Shown here piece after piece: positions 23,966-33,383 of a stretch of DNA of 64,000 nt. The stretch covers positions 2,294,001 to 2,358,000 of the forward strand of contig NZ_CP178208.1 in NCBI RefSeq assembly GCF_047219225.1. The letters run 5' to 3'. The position numbers and the translations under genes are program-made. Numbering within the stretch: position 1 is the stretch's first letter; the number at the start of each line of letters is the position of its first letter. The DNA comes from IMCC45349 sp047219225. GTDB taxonomy: Bacteria > Bacteroidota > Bacteroidia > Flavobacteriales > Flavobacteriaceae. The notes under the pieces were generated by a model that did no database searches, was not told the DNA's origin, and was given only the letters and a program-made list of their open reading frames with translations.

Positions 23966-24736
23966 ATGACCGAAGTTACTAAAGATTTAAATATGTCTGT
24001 TGTGAAAGCATTTTCAATTTTGGAAGTTTTTACAAGCGAGCAAAAAAAATGGGGCGTTAGTGAACTAGCCAAACGAATAGGTTATAATAAAACAACCACT
24101 TTTAGATTATTACGTACTCTGGAATACTTGGGTGCTGTACAAAAGGATAAAGACGATAAGTATATTTTAGGGCTTAAATTATTTGAATTAGGAAATGAGG
24201 TTTCTATTTATAAATCTTTGAGGTATATGTCTAGTTTACCATTAGAGAATATTGCAAAAGAAATTACAGAGACTATACATTTTGGTGTTTTGGAAAATCA
24301 AAAAGTACTTTATTTAAACAAGGCTGAAAGTCCTTTAGGCTTAAAGGTTAGTACGCAAATAGGCTCGTATCAAGATGCATATTGTTCGGCTTTAGGGAAA
24401 GTGTTATTGGCTTATATGAGTGAAGCAGAGTTGCAAGTGTATTTTAAAACTATAGAATTAGTTCCGCGAACTACCTTTACTAAGGTAGATGAGGAAGCCT
24501 TGAGAAATGAGTTGAAAAAAATTAAAGCACAACGTTACGCTTTAGATATGGAAGAATTGGAATTAGGTCTTATATGTATAGCGATTCCAGTGTTTAATCC
24601 GCAAGGTGAAGTAATTGCTGCCATAAGTGCTTCTGGACCTTCAAGTAGGTTTAAACAAGAGAAGGTTAACGATTATTTAGATATACTTTTTAGAGGTTCA
24701 AAACAATTAGAGTCTCAATTGATAGATTTTAATTAA
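23966..24736 (+). CDS. IclR-family transcriptional regulator
   Basis: A 256-aa regulator: winged helix at residues about 8-68 (SELAKRIGYNKTTTFRLLRTLEYLG is the recognition region), then the IclR effector domain with SALGKVLLAY, RYALDMEELELGLICIAIPVFN and AISASGPSSRF. Divergent from the kynurenine operon with a shared operator-like palindrome, so it probably senses a tryptophan/kynurenine catabolite and represses both units. Known kynurenine regulators in Pseudomonas (KynR) are Lrp/AsnC type, so this would be a different solution. Confidence 0.9.
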   Translation: MTEVTKDLNMSVVKAFSILEVFTSEQKKWGVSELAKRIGYNKTTTFRLLRTLEYLGAVQKDKDDKYILGLKLFELGNEVSIYKSLRYMSSLPLENIAKEITETIHFGVLENQKVLYLNKAESPLGLKVSTQIGSYQDAYCSALGKVLLAYMSEAELQVYFKTIELVPRTTFTKVDEEALRNELKKIKAQRYALDMEELELGLICIAIPVFNPQGEVIAAISASGPSSRFKQEKVNDYLDILFRGSKQLESQLIDFN

Positions 24737-25389
24737 TCTTCAAATTCAATATTAATATCTCTAAGTAGTAAATTCCATTGGCCACCTTTTTGTTTATGTG
24801 ATTGTGCAATTTTTATACTTCCAAAATCTTTATAGTCTTCAAAAGTATTTGTAAGTGAAGGTTCGGGATCATTTACTTTTCTATAATTCCATTCTCGGAT
24901 AATAAAATCATCACTGTAAAATATATCATAAGCATCACCAGGTGTGTAGCCGCCAAGGTTAGGATAAACGATAGTTATTCTATTGAGTTTATCTCCTTTA
25001 ATTGGTGATTTTTCTAAAACTGGAGTTGAAATAATAGCTTTTGAATCCCATACTAATTGAAATGGAATTAATGCCCAAAATTTATCATTTATAAATGCTT
25101 TGTCATACTTTATGGATGTTGAGTCTAATTTGTTTCTATTAAAATTAATGGTGTCTTCTTTATAAATTAATTGTATATCATCAGTTTTAGGTTTCCAGAT
25201 CCAAGCGCGACCGCTATTAGGTGTTTTAATATCTCCGCCAAAAGTAAAAGCAAATGAGGTTACATTATCCCAGTTTTCAAAACCATGAGCGTGTGCAATT
25301 TTAAGAGCAATACTATTTTTAGTTGTGTTTTCTTTCTGACAAGAATTAAGAATTAAGAATGTTAAAAAGAAGAATAACAGATTTTTCAT
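24733..25389 (-). CDS. Hypothetical lipoprotein, 218 aa
   Basis: Lipoprotein signal MKNLLFFFLTFLILNSC, Cys at 17. The mature domain has regular aromatic-rich strands (FAFTFGGDIKTP, RAWIWKPKTDDI, DFIIREWNYRK), consistent with a LolA-like or beta-rich lipid-handling fold, but no family is recognised with confidence. The Bacteroidota -7 motif TATTTTTG precedes it. Its stop overlaps the IclR stop in a shared TTAA. Confidence 0.7.
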   Translation of the reverse strand: MKNLLFFFLTFLILNSCQKENTTKNSIALKIAHAHGFENWDNVTSFAFTFGGDIKTPNSGRAWIWKPKTDDIQLIYKEDTINFNRNKLDSTSIKYDKAFINDKFWALIPFQLVWDSKAIISTPVLEKSPIKGDKLNRITIVYPNLGGYTPGDAYDIFYSDDFIIREWNYRKVNDPEPSLTNTFEDYKDFGSIKIAQSHKQKGGQWNLLLRDINIEFED

Positions 25390-25404
25390 AGCCTATTTTT
25401 TTTT

Positions 25405-25412
25405 CAAAAATA
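25405..25412 (-). promoter_or_regulatory. -7 element TATTTTTG
   Basis: Minus-strand TATTTTTG, 15 bp before the lipoprotein start at 25389, which leaves a very short leader. Confidence 0.45.
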
Positions 25413-25469
25413 GTAAACCTTTAGGTAAATTGAGAAAGATGTTTTTATATTGAAGAAAAATTAGGACTA

Positions 25470-26270
25470 ATGAGTAATCAAAAGTATTTTGAAACAAACA
25501 AAGCTACCTGGAATGAAAAAGTGAAAGTGCATGCAAGAAGTGAGATGTATGACTTGGAAGCTTTTAAAGGAGGTAAAACATCTTTAATGACTTATGAGTT
25601 AGACGCTTTAGGTGATGTTAAGGATAAATCTTTGTTGCACTTACAATGCCATTTCGGACAAGATACATTAAGCTGGAGTAGGTTAGGGGCTAAATGTACA
25701 GGAGTAGATTTAAGTGATGAAGGAGTTAAAATGGCTAGACAGCTTAATGATGAATTAAAGTTAGATGCAGAGTTTATTTGTTGTAATGTCTTAGATACAT
25801 CTAATTATGTAAAGAAACAATTTGACATAGTTTTTACAAGCTATGGTGTGATTGGTTGGTTGCCAGATTTAAAACCTTGGGGAAAGATGATAGCTGAACG
25901 TTTGCAAGCAGGAGGGACGTTTTATATGGCGGAATTTCATCCAATAGTTTGGATGTTTGATTATTTACAAAATCCACCGGTTTTAAAATATGGTTACATG
26001 CAAGAAGATGTGATTTATGAAGAGTATGATGGTACTTATGCAGATGAGTCTTCAAGTATGAAAAGTAAGGAATATGGTTGGAATCACGGAATTGGAGAAG
26101 TGGTGTCAGCACTTACTGAAGCTGGTTTACATATTGAGTACTTAACAGAACATGATGAAAGTCCTTATAACGTGTTACCAGATTTGGAGTTGACCAAATC
26201 TGGTATGTATGCTACAAGGGATAAATTGTATCCTTTGATTTTTACTTTAAAAGCGACTAAAAAAGTTTAG
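25470..26270 (+). CDS. Class I SAM-dependent methyltransferase
   Basis: A 266-aa methyltransferase. Motif I reads LLHLQCHFGQDTLSWSRLGA (the HLQCHFG variant common in a family of small-molecule methyltransferases), followed by the acidic VDLSDEG and motif FDIVFTSYG. The C-terminal half contains FYMAEFHPIVWM. The substrate is unknown. It is a monocistronic gene; the stop overlaps that of convergent msrA by 4 bp. Confidence 0.88.
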   Translation: MSNQKYFETNKATWNEKVKVHARSEMYDLEAFKGGKTSLMTYELDALGDVKDKSLLHLQCHFGQDTLSWSRLGAKCTGVDLSDEGVKMARQLNDELKLDAEFICCNVLDTSNYVKKQFDIVFTSYGVIGWLPDLKPWGKMIAERLQAGGTFYMAEFHPIVWMFDYLQNPPVLKYGYMQEDVIYEEYDGTYADESSSMKSKEYGWNHGIGEVVSALTEAGLHIEYLTEHDESPYNVLPDLELTKSGMYATRDKLYPLIFTLKATKKV

Positions 26271-26932
26271 TGTGTGCTTTTAAGTAGATGCGGAAATTTA
26301 TTCTGAAATTTACGTAGTCTTGGGATTGATATACGTCTAATATATGGATGATTTGGATGTAAACGTTCGTAGTTTTGATGATAGTCTTCACCTAACCAAA
26401 ATTTTTGAAAGGGATATACTTCGGCAGCAACACTAATATTTTCTTGAGTTTCTAACGCTTTTATTTTTTCTAAAATAATTTGTTTTTGAGCGTCATTTTG
26501 AAAAAAGATTATGGAGCGATATTGTGAACCATTATCTGGTCCTTGACCATTTACTTGTTCAATATTTTGTGAGCCAAAATAGACATCGACTAAAGATTTA
26601 AAGCTCACAATTTTTGGATCGTAAATTACCTCTACAGCTTCGGCATGACCAGTTCTTCCTGTATTACTAAGTTCATAAGTTGGGTTATTAGTGTAACCGC
26701 CAGAATAGCCATTGTAAACTTCTGTAACACCTTTTACACTTTCGTAAATAGCTTCTACACACCAAAAACAACCACTAGCAAAATAAGCTTTGGCTAAGCC
26801 ATTATCTAAAGGTACTTCAATAGGACTTGCATTAATAACTGCTTGTTGTTTAGTATTTACTTGTGCTTGATTTTGGCAGCTAAATAAAAAGGCTATTAAA
26901 GTTAAGAATGTGAATGTTTGTATGCGCTTCAT
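26267..26932 (-). CDS. msrA: Peptide-methionine (S)-S-oxide reductase MsrA, lipoprotein form
   Basis: Catalytic motif GCFWC (C55 nucleophile) plus GYSGG, GHAEAVEV and YRSIIFF, all typical of MsrA, which repairs methionine-S-sulfoxide. The N-terminus is a lipoprotein signal with lipobox FLFSC (C19), so the enzyme should be tethered in the periplasm or outer membrane rather than cytoplasmic. Resolving cysteines beyond C58 are not evident at the C-terminus. No MsrB is fused or adjacent. Confidence 0.93.
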   Translation of the reverse strand: MKRIQTFTFLTLIAFLFSCQNQAQVNTKQQAVINASPIEVPLDNGLAKAYFASGCFWCVEAIYESVKGVTEVYNGYSGGYTNNPTYELSNTGRTGHAEAVEVIYDPKIVSFKSLVDVYFGSQNIEQVNGQGPDNGSQYRSIIFFQNDAQKQIILEKIKALETQENISVAAEVYPFQKFWLGEDYHQNYERLHPNHPYIRRISIPRLRKFQNKFPHLLKSTH

Positions 26933-27003
26933 AATTATTTTTTGTTTTCTATTATGTCGTATAAAATTTAAAAACTTAACTGAGTATAATTATTTTAAAT
27001 AAA

Positions 27004-27030
27004 AAAGCCTTTACAAATTGTAAAGGCTTT
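27004..27030. terminator. Intrinsic terminator
   Basis: Stem AAAGCCTTTAC / GTAAAGGCTTT around AAATT, with A run upstream on the + strand (T run on the minus strand). Ends the coiled-coil/NIF3 operon. Confidence 0.88.
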
Positions 27031-27050
27031 GAATATTATTGAGTTGCTAA

Positions 27051-27830
27051 TTAAAGTTTAGCAAACATTTTTTCCATTTTTTCTTTTTGCTCTGCAGCTA
27101 AAGCAGAATCAACAAGGATACGACCACTATGTTCATCAGTAATGATTTTTTTACGTGAAGCAATTTCAGCTTGAACTTGTGGTGGAATTGTAAAGAAAGA
27201 ACCTCCTGATGCACCTCTTTCAATTGGTACAACAGCTAATCCGTTTTTTACATTTTGACGAATTCTATTGTAAGCAATAACTAAACGCTCTTCAATAGTT
27301 TTCTTGTAGTCTTCAGATTTAGCTAAAAGCGCTTCTTCTTCTTTTTCAGTTTCAGCTAAGATATCATTTAATTCACCTTTTTTGTGCTTTAAGTGATCTT
27401 CACGCTCTTTTAAACGTCCTTTAGTTTCAGAAATAACTTCATTTTTTTGCTCTATTTGAGCTTTGAATTCTTTAATGTGCTTTTCAGCTAATTGAATTTC
27501 TAAATCTTGGAATTCAACTTCTTTAGTTAAAGAATTATATTCTCTGTTATTTCTAACATTTTTTTGTTGCTCTGTATATTTTTTAATTAAAGCTTTTGCT
27601 TCTTCAATTAAATTCTTTTTTGATTTAATTTGCTCGTCAAGGTCAACTAAACTATCATCAAGTTTTTGTAATCTAGTTTTTAAACCTTCAACTTCGTCTT
27701 CTAAATCACGTACTTCTAAAGGAAGCTCTCCTCTTACATTTCTAATTTCGTCTACACGAGAATCAATTAATTGTAAATCGTATAGCGCTCTTAATCGTTC
27801 TTCTACAGTAACTTCTTTCTTTTTAGCCAT
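27051..27830 (-). CDS. Coiled-coil zinc-ribbon family protein with lost cysteines
   Basis: A 259-aa protein of the CT398/zf-RING_7 family: a long coiled-coil hairpin (residues about 8-180) followed by a small C-terminal domain, here SGGSFFTIPPQVQAEI and DEHSGRILVD. In relatives this domain is a C4 zinc ribbon (CxGC and CxxC). All four Cys positions are replaced here, by Ser, Ser, Asp and Ser, so it should not bind zinc. Cytoplasmic; role unclear, possibly nucleic-acid or RNase-adaptor related. It starts 2 bp after the NIF3 gene stop, forming an operon. Confidence 0.85.
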   Translation of the reverse strand: MAKKKEVTVEERLRALYDLQLIDSRVDEIRNVRGELPLEVRDLEDEVEGLKTRLQKLDDSLVDLDEQIKSKKNLIEEAKALIKKYTEQQKNVRNNREYNSLTKEVEFQDLEIQLAEKHIKEFKAQIEQKNEVISETKGRLKEREDHLKHKKGELNDILAETEKEEEALLAKSEDYKKTIEERLVIAYNRIRQNVKNGLAVVPIERGASGGSFFTIPPQVQAEIASRKKIITDEHSGRILVDSALAAEQKEKMEKMFAKL

Positions 27831-27832
27831 GC

Positions 27833-28927
27833 TTATAAATACTTTACAGGATTGGTGTTTGTCTTTGATAAAATGATTGCAAAATTAGGAATTTTTTTTG
27901 TAAGATAAGCTACTAAAAGATTTTTTGTGTATTGTTCGCTTTCATAATGCCCAATATCTGCCAGTAAAATGGAGTTTTCTGCAGTAAAAAAATCGTGATA
28001 TTTCATGTCTGCAGTTATAAATACGTCTGCACCAGCAGCTTTGGCTGCGCCAATTGCAAAACTTCCTGAGCCTCCTAACACAGCAACTTTTTTTACTTTT
28101 TTATTTAATAATTGAGAATGTCTAATACATTCTGTATTCATATTAATTTTTAATTGCTTTAAAAAGTCTATTTCATCCATTGGAGTTTCTAATTTTCCAA
28201 TCATTCCCATACCAATATGCTGGTTTTTGTTTTCTATAGTAATAACCTCATAAGCAACTTCTTCGTAAGAGTGTGTTTCAAATAATGTTTTTAGAATTTT
28301 AGATTCTAAATGTTTAGCAAAGGTTACTGTAATTTTTGTTTCTTCTTCAGTATGTGTAACGCCTCTTTCTCCAATAGTTGGATTAGAGTTTTCGTTGCCT
28401 TTGTAGGTGCCAATACCTTCTGTGTTAAAACTACAGTTGTCATAGTTTCCAATATTACCAGCACCTGCACTAAATAATACATCTCTTAGCTCTTGAGCTT
28501 CGTTTTTAGGAGCATATGTAGTTAATTTTTTTATAGTTTCGGCTTGTGGTATTAATATTTTACGATTTACAAGGTTTAATTTTTCGCAAATCATATCATT
28601 AACACCATGAAGTGAATTATCTAAAGCTGTATGTATTGCAAATATGGCTATATCATGTTTAATTGCTTTCATTACCACACGCTCAACATAGGTTTTTCCT
28701 GTAAGTTTTTTTAAGCCTTTAAAAACTATTGGATGAAAACTTACAATCATATTGCAATTTTCTTCTATAGCTTCGTCTAGAACAGTTTCTAAAGTATCTA
28801 GAGTTACTAATACACCAGTAACGTTTGCTTTTTTATTTCCTACAAGTAAACCAACATTATCAAAACCTTCAGCATAAGCTAGAGGTGATAGAGCTTCTAA
28901 ATGATTTATGACATCCTGTACAATCAT
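27833..28927 (-). CDS. NIF3-like dinuclear metal-centre protein (GTP cyclohydrolase I type 2 family)
   Basis: Toroid-forming metal protein of the YbgI/NIF3 family, with the long form that contains a PII-like insert (residues about 130-230; 364 aa total). Metal-site regions visible: FHPIVFKGLKKLTG, IHTALDNSLHGVND near the N-terminus, and DIGHYESE near the C-terminus. The biochemical role is still undefined in the literature. I chose ATG 28927 (MIVQDVINHLEAL), because the seven upstream codons are not family-like. Coupled with the coiled-coil protein gene, an arrangement common in Bacteroidota. Confidence 0.9.
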   Translation of the reverse strand: MIVQDVINHLEALSPLAYAEGFDNVGLLVGNKKANVTGVLVTLDTLETVLDEAIEENCNMIVSFHPIVFKGLKKLTGKTYVERVVMKAIKHDIAIFAIHTALDNSLHGVNDMICEKLNLVNRKILIPQAETIKKLTTYAPKNEAQELRDVLFSAGAGNIGNYDNCSFNTEGIGTYKGNENSNPTIGERGVTHTEEETKITVTFAKHLESKILKTLFETHSYEEVAYEVITIENKNQHIGMGMIGKLETPMDEIDFLKQLKINMNTECIRHSQLLNKKVKKVAVLGGSGSFAIGAAKAAGADVFITADMKYHDFFTAENSILLADIGHYESEQYTKNLLVAYLTKKIPNFAIILSKTNTNPVKYL

Positions 28928-29069
28928 ATTAATTTTGTTTAACATCAAATATAAATAATTAGCTTTAGTGATTGCATTTATTGTTTTAATTATTGATTAA
29001 AAAGTTTAGTCATTTAAATTATCATTATCTTCGATTTTTAAAATTAGTAACCTGTTTTATATAGCAATC

Positions 29070-30086
29070 TTGAAATTATTAAGAATCTTATTATTTCCTG
29101 TAGTACCTTTTTATTTTTTAGTGACATGGCTAAGAAATAAATTATTTGATTGGGATGTTTATGAATCAAAGTCGTATGATTTTCCTGTGATTTGTGTAGG
29201 TAATTTAAGTGTTGGAGGTACTGGAAAATCACCAATGATTGAATATTTGATTCGGTTATTAAAAGATGATTATAGGTTGGCGACGTTAAGTAGAGGCTAT
29301 AAACGAACATCTAAAGGGTTTCAAATAGCTGATGAAAATACTACAGTAGAATTGCTAGGAGACGAGCCATTTCAATTTCATCAAAAGTTTAAAGACATTA
29401 TTGTAAGTGTAGATGCAAATAGGCAAGAGGGAATTTCAAATTTAATGCAGTTAAGAACTGCTCCAGAAGTTGTATTGTTGGATGATGCTTACCAACATAG
29501 GAAAGTGAAAGCAGGGTTTTATATTATGCTTACTACCTATGATAATTTGTTTACAAATGATATTGTTTTGCCTACTGGAAATTTACGTGAACCAAGAGCT
29601 GGAGCAAAAAGAGCAAATGTTATTATTGTTACTAAATGTCCTGAGACTTTAGAGGAAGTAGAACATGAACGTATTATATCTAAGATAAAACCGCTTAATA
29701 ATCAGAAGGTGTTTTTTAGTAAAATAGATTATTCAAATACTATTTTATCAGAAGGTAAATCATTAGAGTTGTTAAGCTTGAAAGAAAAACCATTTACACT
29801 TGTTACAGGAATAGCAAACCCAAAGCCTTTACTTGATTATTTGAGGCAGTTAAATTTAAAATTTGAGCACCTTAATTTTAAGGATCATCATGCTTTTAGT
29901 GATAGCGAAATAGAAATGCTTAAATCTAAATCGTTGATATTAACTACTGAAAAGGATTATACAAGGTTGGAACATCATTTAAATGATAACCTGTATTACT
30001 TGCCTATTGAATCTAAAATAGAAAATTCAGAGGAGTTTGATAGTTTGCTTTTGGAATATGTGAAAACTGCTATTAAACAGAAGTAG
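29070..30086 (+). CDS. lpxK: Tetraacyldisaccharide 4'-kinase
   Basis: Lipid A biosynthesis kinase that phosphorylates the 4' position at the inner membrane. The Walker A loop VGGTGKSPM is near residues 49-57, an N-terminal hydrophobic helix (1-20) anchors it, and VLLDDAYQHRKV and LPTGNLREP match family motifs. The start is TTG, chosen because KLLRILLFPVVPFYFLV is the usual N-terminus. 338 aa. Its 3' end overlaps the convergent kinase gene by 14 bp. Confidence 0.93.
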   Translation: MKLLRILLFPVVPFYFLVTWLRNKLFDWDVYESKSYDFPVICVGNLSVGGTGKSPMIEYLIRLLKDDYRLATLSRGYKRTSKGFQIADENTTVELLGDEPFQFHQKFKDIIVSVDANRQEGISNLMQLRTAPEVVLLDDAYQHRKVKAGFYIMLTTYDNLFTNDIVLPTGNLREPRAGAKRANVIIVTKCPETLEEVEHERIISKIKPLNNQKVFFSKIDYSNTILSEGKSLELLSLKEKPFTLVTGIANPKPLLDYLRQLNLKFEHLNFKDHHAFSDSEIEMLKSKSLILTTEKDYTRLEHHLNDNLYYLPIESKIENSEEFDSLLLEYVKTAIKQK

Positions 30087-32301
30087 AAGAGGTGCTTTTA
30101 GTTAAGGCAGAGTATAACTTCTTCTCGAAATCTTCCTGTTTAAATGGTTTAGAGATGATATCGTCAAAACCAGCTTCGTCAAATTCGTGCATTTTATCTT
30201 CTAAAGTTACGGCAGTTAAAGCAAAAATGGTTTGTTCTTTATCAAAGCTTCTAATTCGTTTAGTTGCTTCTAGACCACTAATTCCTGGCATGTGAATATC
30301 CATTAATACTATTTCGTAGTTGTTTTCTTTAACCATTTCAACAGCATCTTCACCATTATCAATTAAATCACAAGCTAAATTCATTTTAGTTAGGATTTTC
30401 TTGGTAATCATTTGGTTAATTTTATTGTCTTCTACAACTAATACTTTAACATTGCTTAAGTCTAACTCACTAATATCTTTAGCGTAATTCTTTTTCTTTA
30501 CTTCTTTTACTTCTTCAGCTTCTTGTAAAGGAATTTCAATAAAGAAAGAGGTACCTTGTCCTAGTTCGCTTTTTAAGTAAATCTTACCTTTTAAAATATC
30601 TACTAGTCCTTTTACAATAGAAAGACCTAAACCAGTACCTCCGTATTTTCGGTTAATTTGAACTGAGCCTTGAGAAAAACTTTCAAACATGTTATCTTGT
30701 TTTTCCTTAGTGATTCCGATACCATTATCTTCAACTTCAAGTCTAACAGAATAGTTTTTATTCTTCTTATCGAGTTTGGTTACTCTTACCCAAATGTCAC
30801 CATCTTTAGTAAACTTAATAGAGTTACCAATTAAGTTGATTAGTATTTGCGATATTTTTAACTGGTCTCCATTAAAAGTTTCTGGAAGGTTTTTGTCGTA
30901 TTCAAAATGAATAGTAATATTATTATCTAATGCTGAATTGTTAAGAGCAGCAATAACGTTTTCTACTTTGTTTTTAAAGTTGAAAATTTCAGGATCTAAT
31001 TCAACTTTGTTTGCTTCAATCTTATTTATTTGTAAGATGTCATTAATAAAGGTTAGAAGGTAATCTCCAGAAAATTTTAACGACTTTAAGTGCTGCATTT
31101 GTTCTGGTTTTGGATTTTCTTCTAAAAGCATATTTGTTAATCCTGTAACAGCATAAAGAGGTGTTCTTAACTCGTGCGTTACTGTTGATAAGAAATTTGC
31201 TTTTGTTTTAGCTGCAATTTCTGCTCTTTCTTTTTCTGTTAACAGCTCCTCATTTTTACGATATAACATATTGTTGGTTTTTAACCTAATGTTATTGTTT
31301 TTATAAAGAGATAAGGTAAGAAGTGATAATATGGTAATTAAAGCCACACTTAAAATAGTGGTTAATCTACTTAAGTTAGAATCTTCATTTTTTTGATTTA
31401 ATTCTTCCTCTTGATGTTTAATCACTGCATCTTTATCTTCAATAATAGATTTTGCTTTTTTGTCAAGTGAAAGGTGAACATTATTGAACTCTATAATAGA
31501 ATCCTTAGCTTTAATAAATAGTTTTAAGTTATCATTAGCTAGTTTGTAATTTCCTTTTTTAGAGTAAATAGTGCTCTGTAACTCATAACTTGCACTCAAT
31601 ATTTCTAATGTATTAGCTTCTTGAGCTAATTTTGTGCCTTCTATTGCAAGTGAAAGCGCTTTGTCTAAGTTGTTTTCTTCTAAGGCTATATATGCGCTTT
31701 TTAATAAGGCTTTACTTTCAAGTTTTGTTAACTCATTTTTTTTTGAAAGAATAATAGTCTTTTCTAATAATGATTTTGCTTCAGAGAAGTTTTTTAAACC
31801 AATATTTACTTCGGCTTGACTTAATGTTACTTCGGCAATTAAATCGTTAAGCTCTTCTTCTTCAAATATATTCCTAGCAGATTTAAAATAATCTAAAGCA
31901 TTAGAGTAGTCTTTTTGATATAGATAAACAAGTCCTTTGGTATATCTTGAGATTGAAAGGTTGACTTTATCATCTATCTCACTTTGAACATTTATAGCCT
32001 TTGTAATGTTAGAGTTAGCATTGTTAACATCTCCAATATTATATTGATGACTCGCTATTTTAGATAGTATTATTCCTTGTTGTTTTTTGTTCTGTATTGA
32101 TTCTGCTGTAAGTAGCGCTTTCTTTAAAGCATCAATAGCATCATAATAGTTGCCTTTTTTAGCTTCTGATTCGGCATTTTCTATATGTACAGTTATCTTA
32201 TTTTCCTCCAAAGTTACATCACCTTCAATGGAGTTTTGAGGGAATGTTCGTGAAGCAATTAAGACCAAAAAAACAAATATGTAATATTTGATTCGGGACA
32301 T
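30073..32301 (-). CDS. Hybrid sensor histidine kinase with periplasmic TPR domain and receiver
   Basis: Order: signal sequence (to about residue 22), TPR-like helical repeats (about 30-290), one membrane helix (about 310-330), a HisKA dimerisation domain with phosphoacceptor His in THELRTPLYAV, an ATPase domain with NLIGNSIKFTKDG, DNGIGI and GTGLGLSIV, and a C-terminal receiver with VVEDNKINQ, phosphoacceptor Asp in VLMDIHMPG and Lys in SKPF. No output domain, so signalling passes to a separate phosphotransfer partner not in the window. I chose ATG 32301; 32319 is possible. Confidence 0.92.
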   Translation of the reverse strand: MSRIKYYIFVFLVLIASRTFPQNSIEGDVTLEENKITVHIENAESEAKKGNYYDAIDALKKALLTAESIQNKKQQGIILSKIASHQYNIGDVNNANSNITKAINVQSEIDDKVNLSISRYTKGLVYLYQKDYSNALDYFKSARNIFEEEELNDLIAEVTLSQAEVNIGLKNFSEAKSLLEKTIILSKKNELTKLESKALLKSAYIALEENNLDKALSLAIEGTKLAQEANTLEILSASYELQSTIYSKKGNYKLANDNLKLFIKAKDSIIEFNNVHLSLDKKAKSIIEDKDAVIKHQEEELNQKNEDSNLSRLTTILSVALITILSLLTLSLYKNNNIRLKTNNMLYRKNEELLTEKERAEIAAKTKANFLSTVTHELRTPLYAVTGLTNMLLEENPKPEQMQHLKSLKFSGDYLLTFINDILQINKIEANKVELDPEIFNFKNKVENVIAALNNSALDNNITIHFEYDKNLPETFNGDQLKISQILINLIGNSIKFTKDGDIWVRVTKLDKKNKNYSVRLEVEDNGIGITKEKQDNMFESFSQGSVQINRKYGGTGLGLSIVKGLVDILKGKIYLKSELGQGTSFFIEIPLQEAEEVKEVKKKNYAKDISELDLSNVKVLVVEDNKINQMITKKILTKMNLACDLIDNGEDAVEMVKENNYEIVLMDIHMPGISGLEATKRIRSFDKEQTIFALTAVTLEDKMHEFDEAGFDDIISKPFKQEDFEKKLYSALTKSTSSTSV

Positions 32302-32392
32302 TTTAAAGTCAATTTTCATCGGTAAATATAACAATTTAATCGATAAAATGCACTTTTTTTTGATTTTTATGTATTTCGTAGATGTTTTTTAG

Positions 32393-33382
32393 CTATGATA
32401 ATTTGTGAATTAAATCAATAATTCTACTTGAATAACCTGTTTCATTATCATACCATCCAATAATTTTTACCATGTTCCCAATTACTGATGTCATTTGAGC
32501 ATCGAAAATACAAGAATGAGAGTTTCCTACAATATCTATAGATACAATAGGATCTTCAGTATATTCTAAAATATGTTTATATTTTGTTTCCGAGGCTATT
32601 TTAAAAGCATTATTGATTTCTTTAACAGTCACATTTCTTTTTACGTTAAATGTAATGTCTGTAAGAGAGCCATTAGCAACAGGAACTCTTATACCACAAC
32701 CACCAATGGTTGAAGAAAGTTCTGGAAAAATTTTTGTTAATGCTTTAGCTGCTCCTGTAGTAGTTGGTACTATGGATTGTCCAGCAGCACGAGCACGTCT
32801 TAAATCTCTATGAGGTTGATCGTGCAAACTTTGATCTGTGGTATACGAATGTACTGTAGTAATATAAGCCTGATCAATGCCGCAAAGTGAATTAATAATC
32901 TCCATCATTGGAGCTGCGTTATTTGTTGTACAAGATGCGTTAGAAATTATAGTTTCTGAACCATCTAATATGTGTTCGTTAACACCTAAAACAATTGTTT
33001 TTATTGAGTCTTCTAATGGCGGAACACTTAAAATTACTTTTGAAGCTCCATTTTGAATATGGTAGTCTAAATCGGTAGTTGTTTTAAACTTTCCAGAACA
33101 CTCAATAACAATATCTACATTGTAAGGTTTCCAGTTTATATTCTTTGGATGGTCTATATTTATTAGAGGAACCTTTATATCATCTATAATAATATTTGAT
33201 TCATTATAAGATACATTATTATTTAAAACACCGTGAATACTGTCGTATTTTAATAAATGGCTAAGCGTTTTGCTATCTGCTAAATCATTTATAGCAACTA
33301 CTTGAATCTTGTTGTGTTCTTGTAGTAATCTAAAAACACGTCTTCCTATTCTACCAAAACCGTTTATGGCAACATTTACCAT
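32393..33382 (-). CDS. gap: Glyceraldehyde-3-phosphate dehydrogenase (type I)
   Basis: NAD-binding INGFGRIGRR at residues 7-16 and active-site SNASCTTNNAAP with catalytic C151. The usual second cysteine four residues later is Asn155. The phosphate-binding TTGAAKAL and the C-terminal WYDNETGYS, IDLI are normal. 329 aa. Catalyses oxidation and phosphorylation of glyceraldehyde 3-phosphate; the cofactor-determining residue after the second strand (NDLAD) is Asp-like, favouring NAD. One base downstream of lipA, same strand. Confidence 0.92.
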   Translation of the reverse strand: MVNVAINGFGRIGRRVFRLLQEHNKIQVVAINDLADSKTLSHLLKYDSIHGVLNNNVSYNESNIIIDDIKVPLINIDHPKNINWKPYNVDIVIECSGKFKTTTDLDYHIQNGASKVILSVPPLEDSIKTIVLGVNEHILDGSETIISNASCTTNNAAPMMEIINSLCGIDQAYITTVHSYTTDQSLHDQPHRDLRRARAAGQSIVPTTTGAAKALTKIFPELSSTIGGCGIRVPVANGSLTDITFNVKRNVTVKEINNAFKIASETKYKHILEYTEDPIVSIDIVGNSHSCIFDAQMTSVIGNMVKIIGWYDNETGYSSRIIDLIHKLS

Positions 33383-33383
33383 A

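Noticed and set aside
30073..30086. Frameshift joining lpxK and the hybrid kinase
   Set aside because: They are on opposite strands; the 14-bp overlap is a normal convergent 3' overlap and both proteins are full length.
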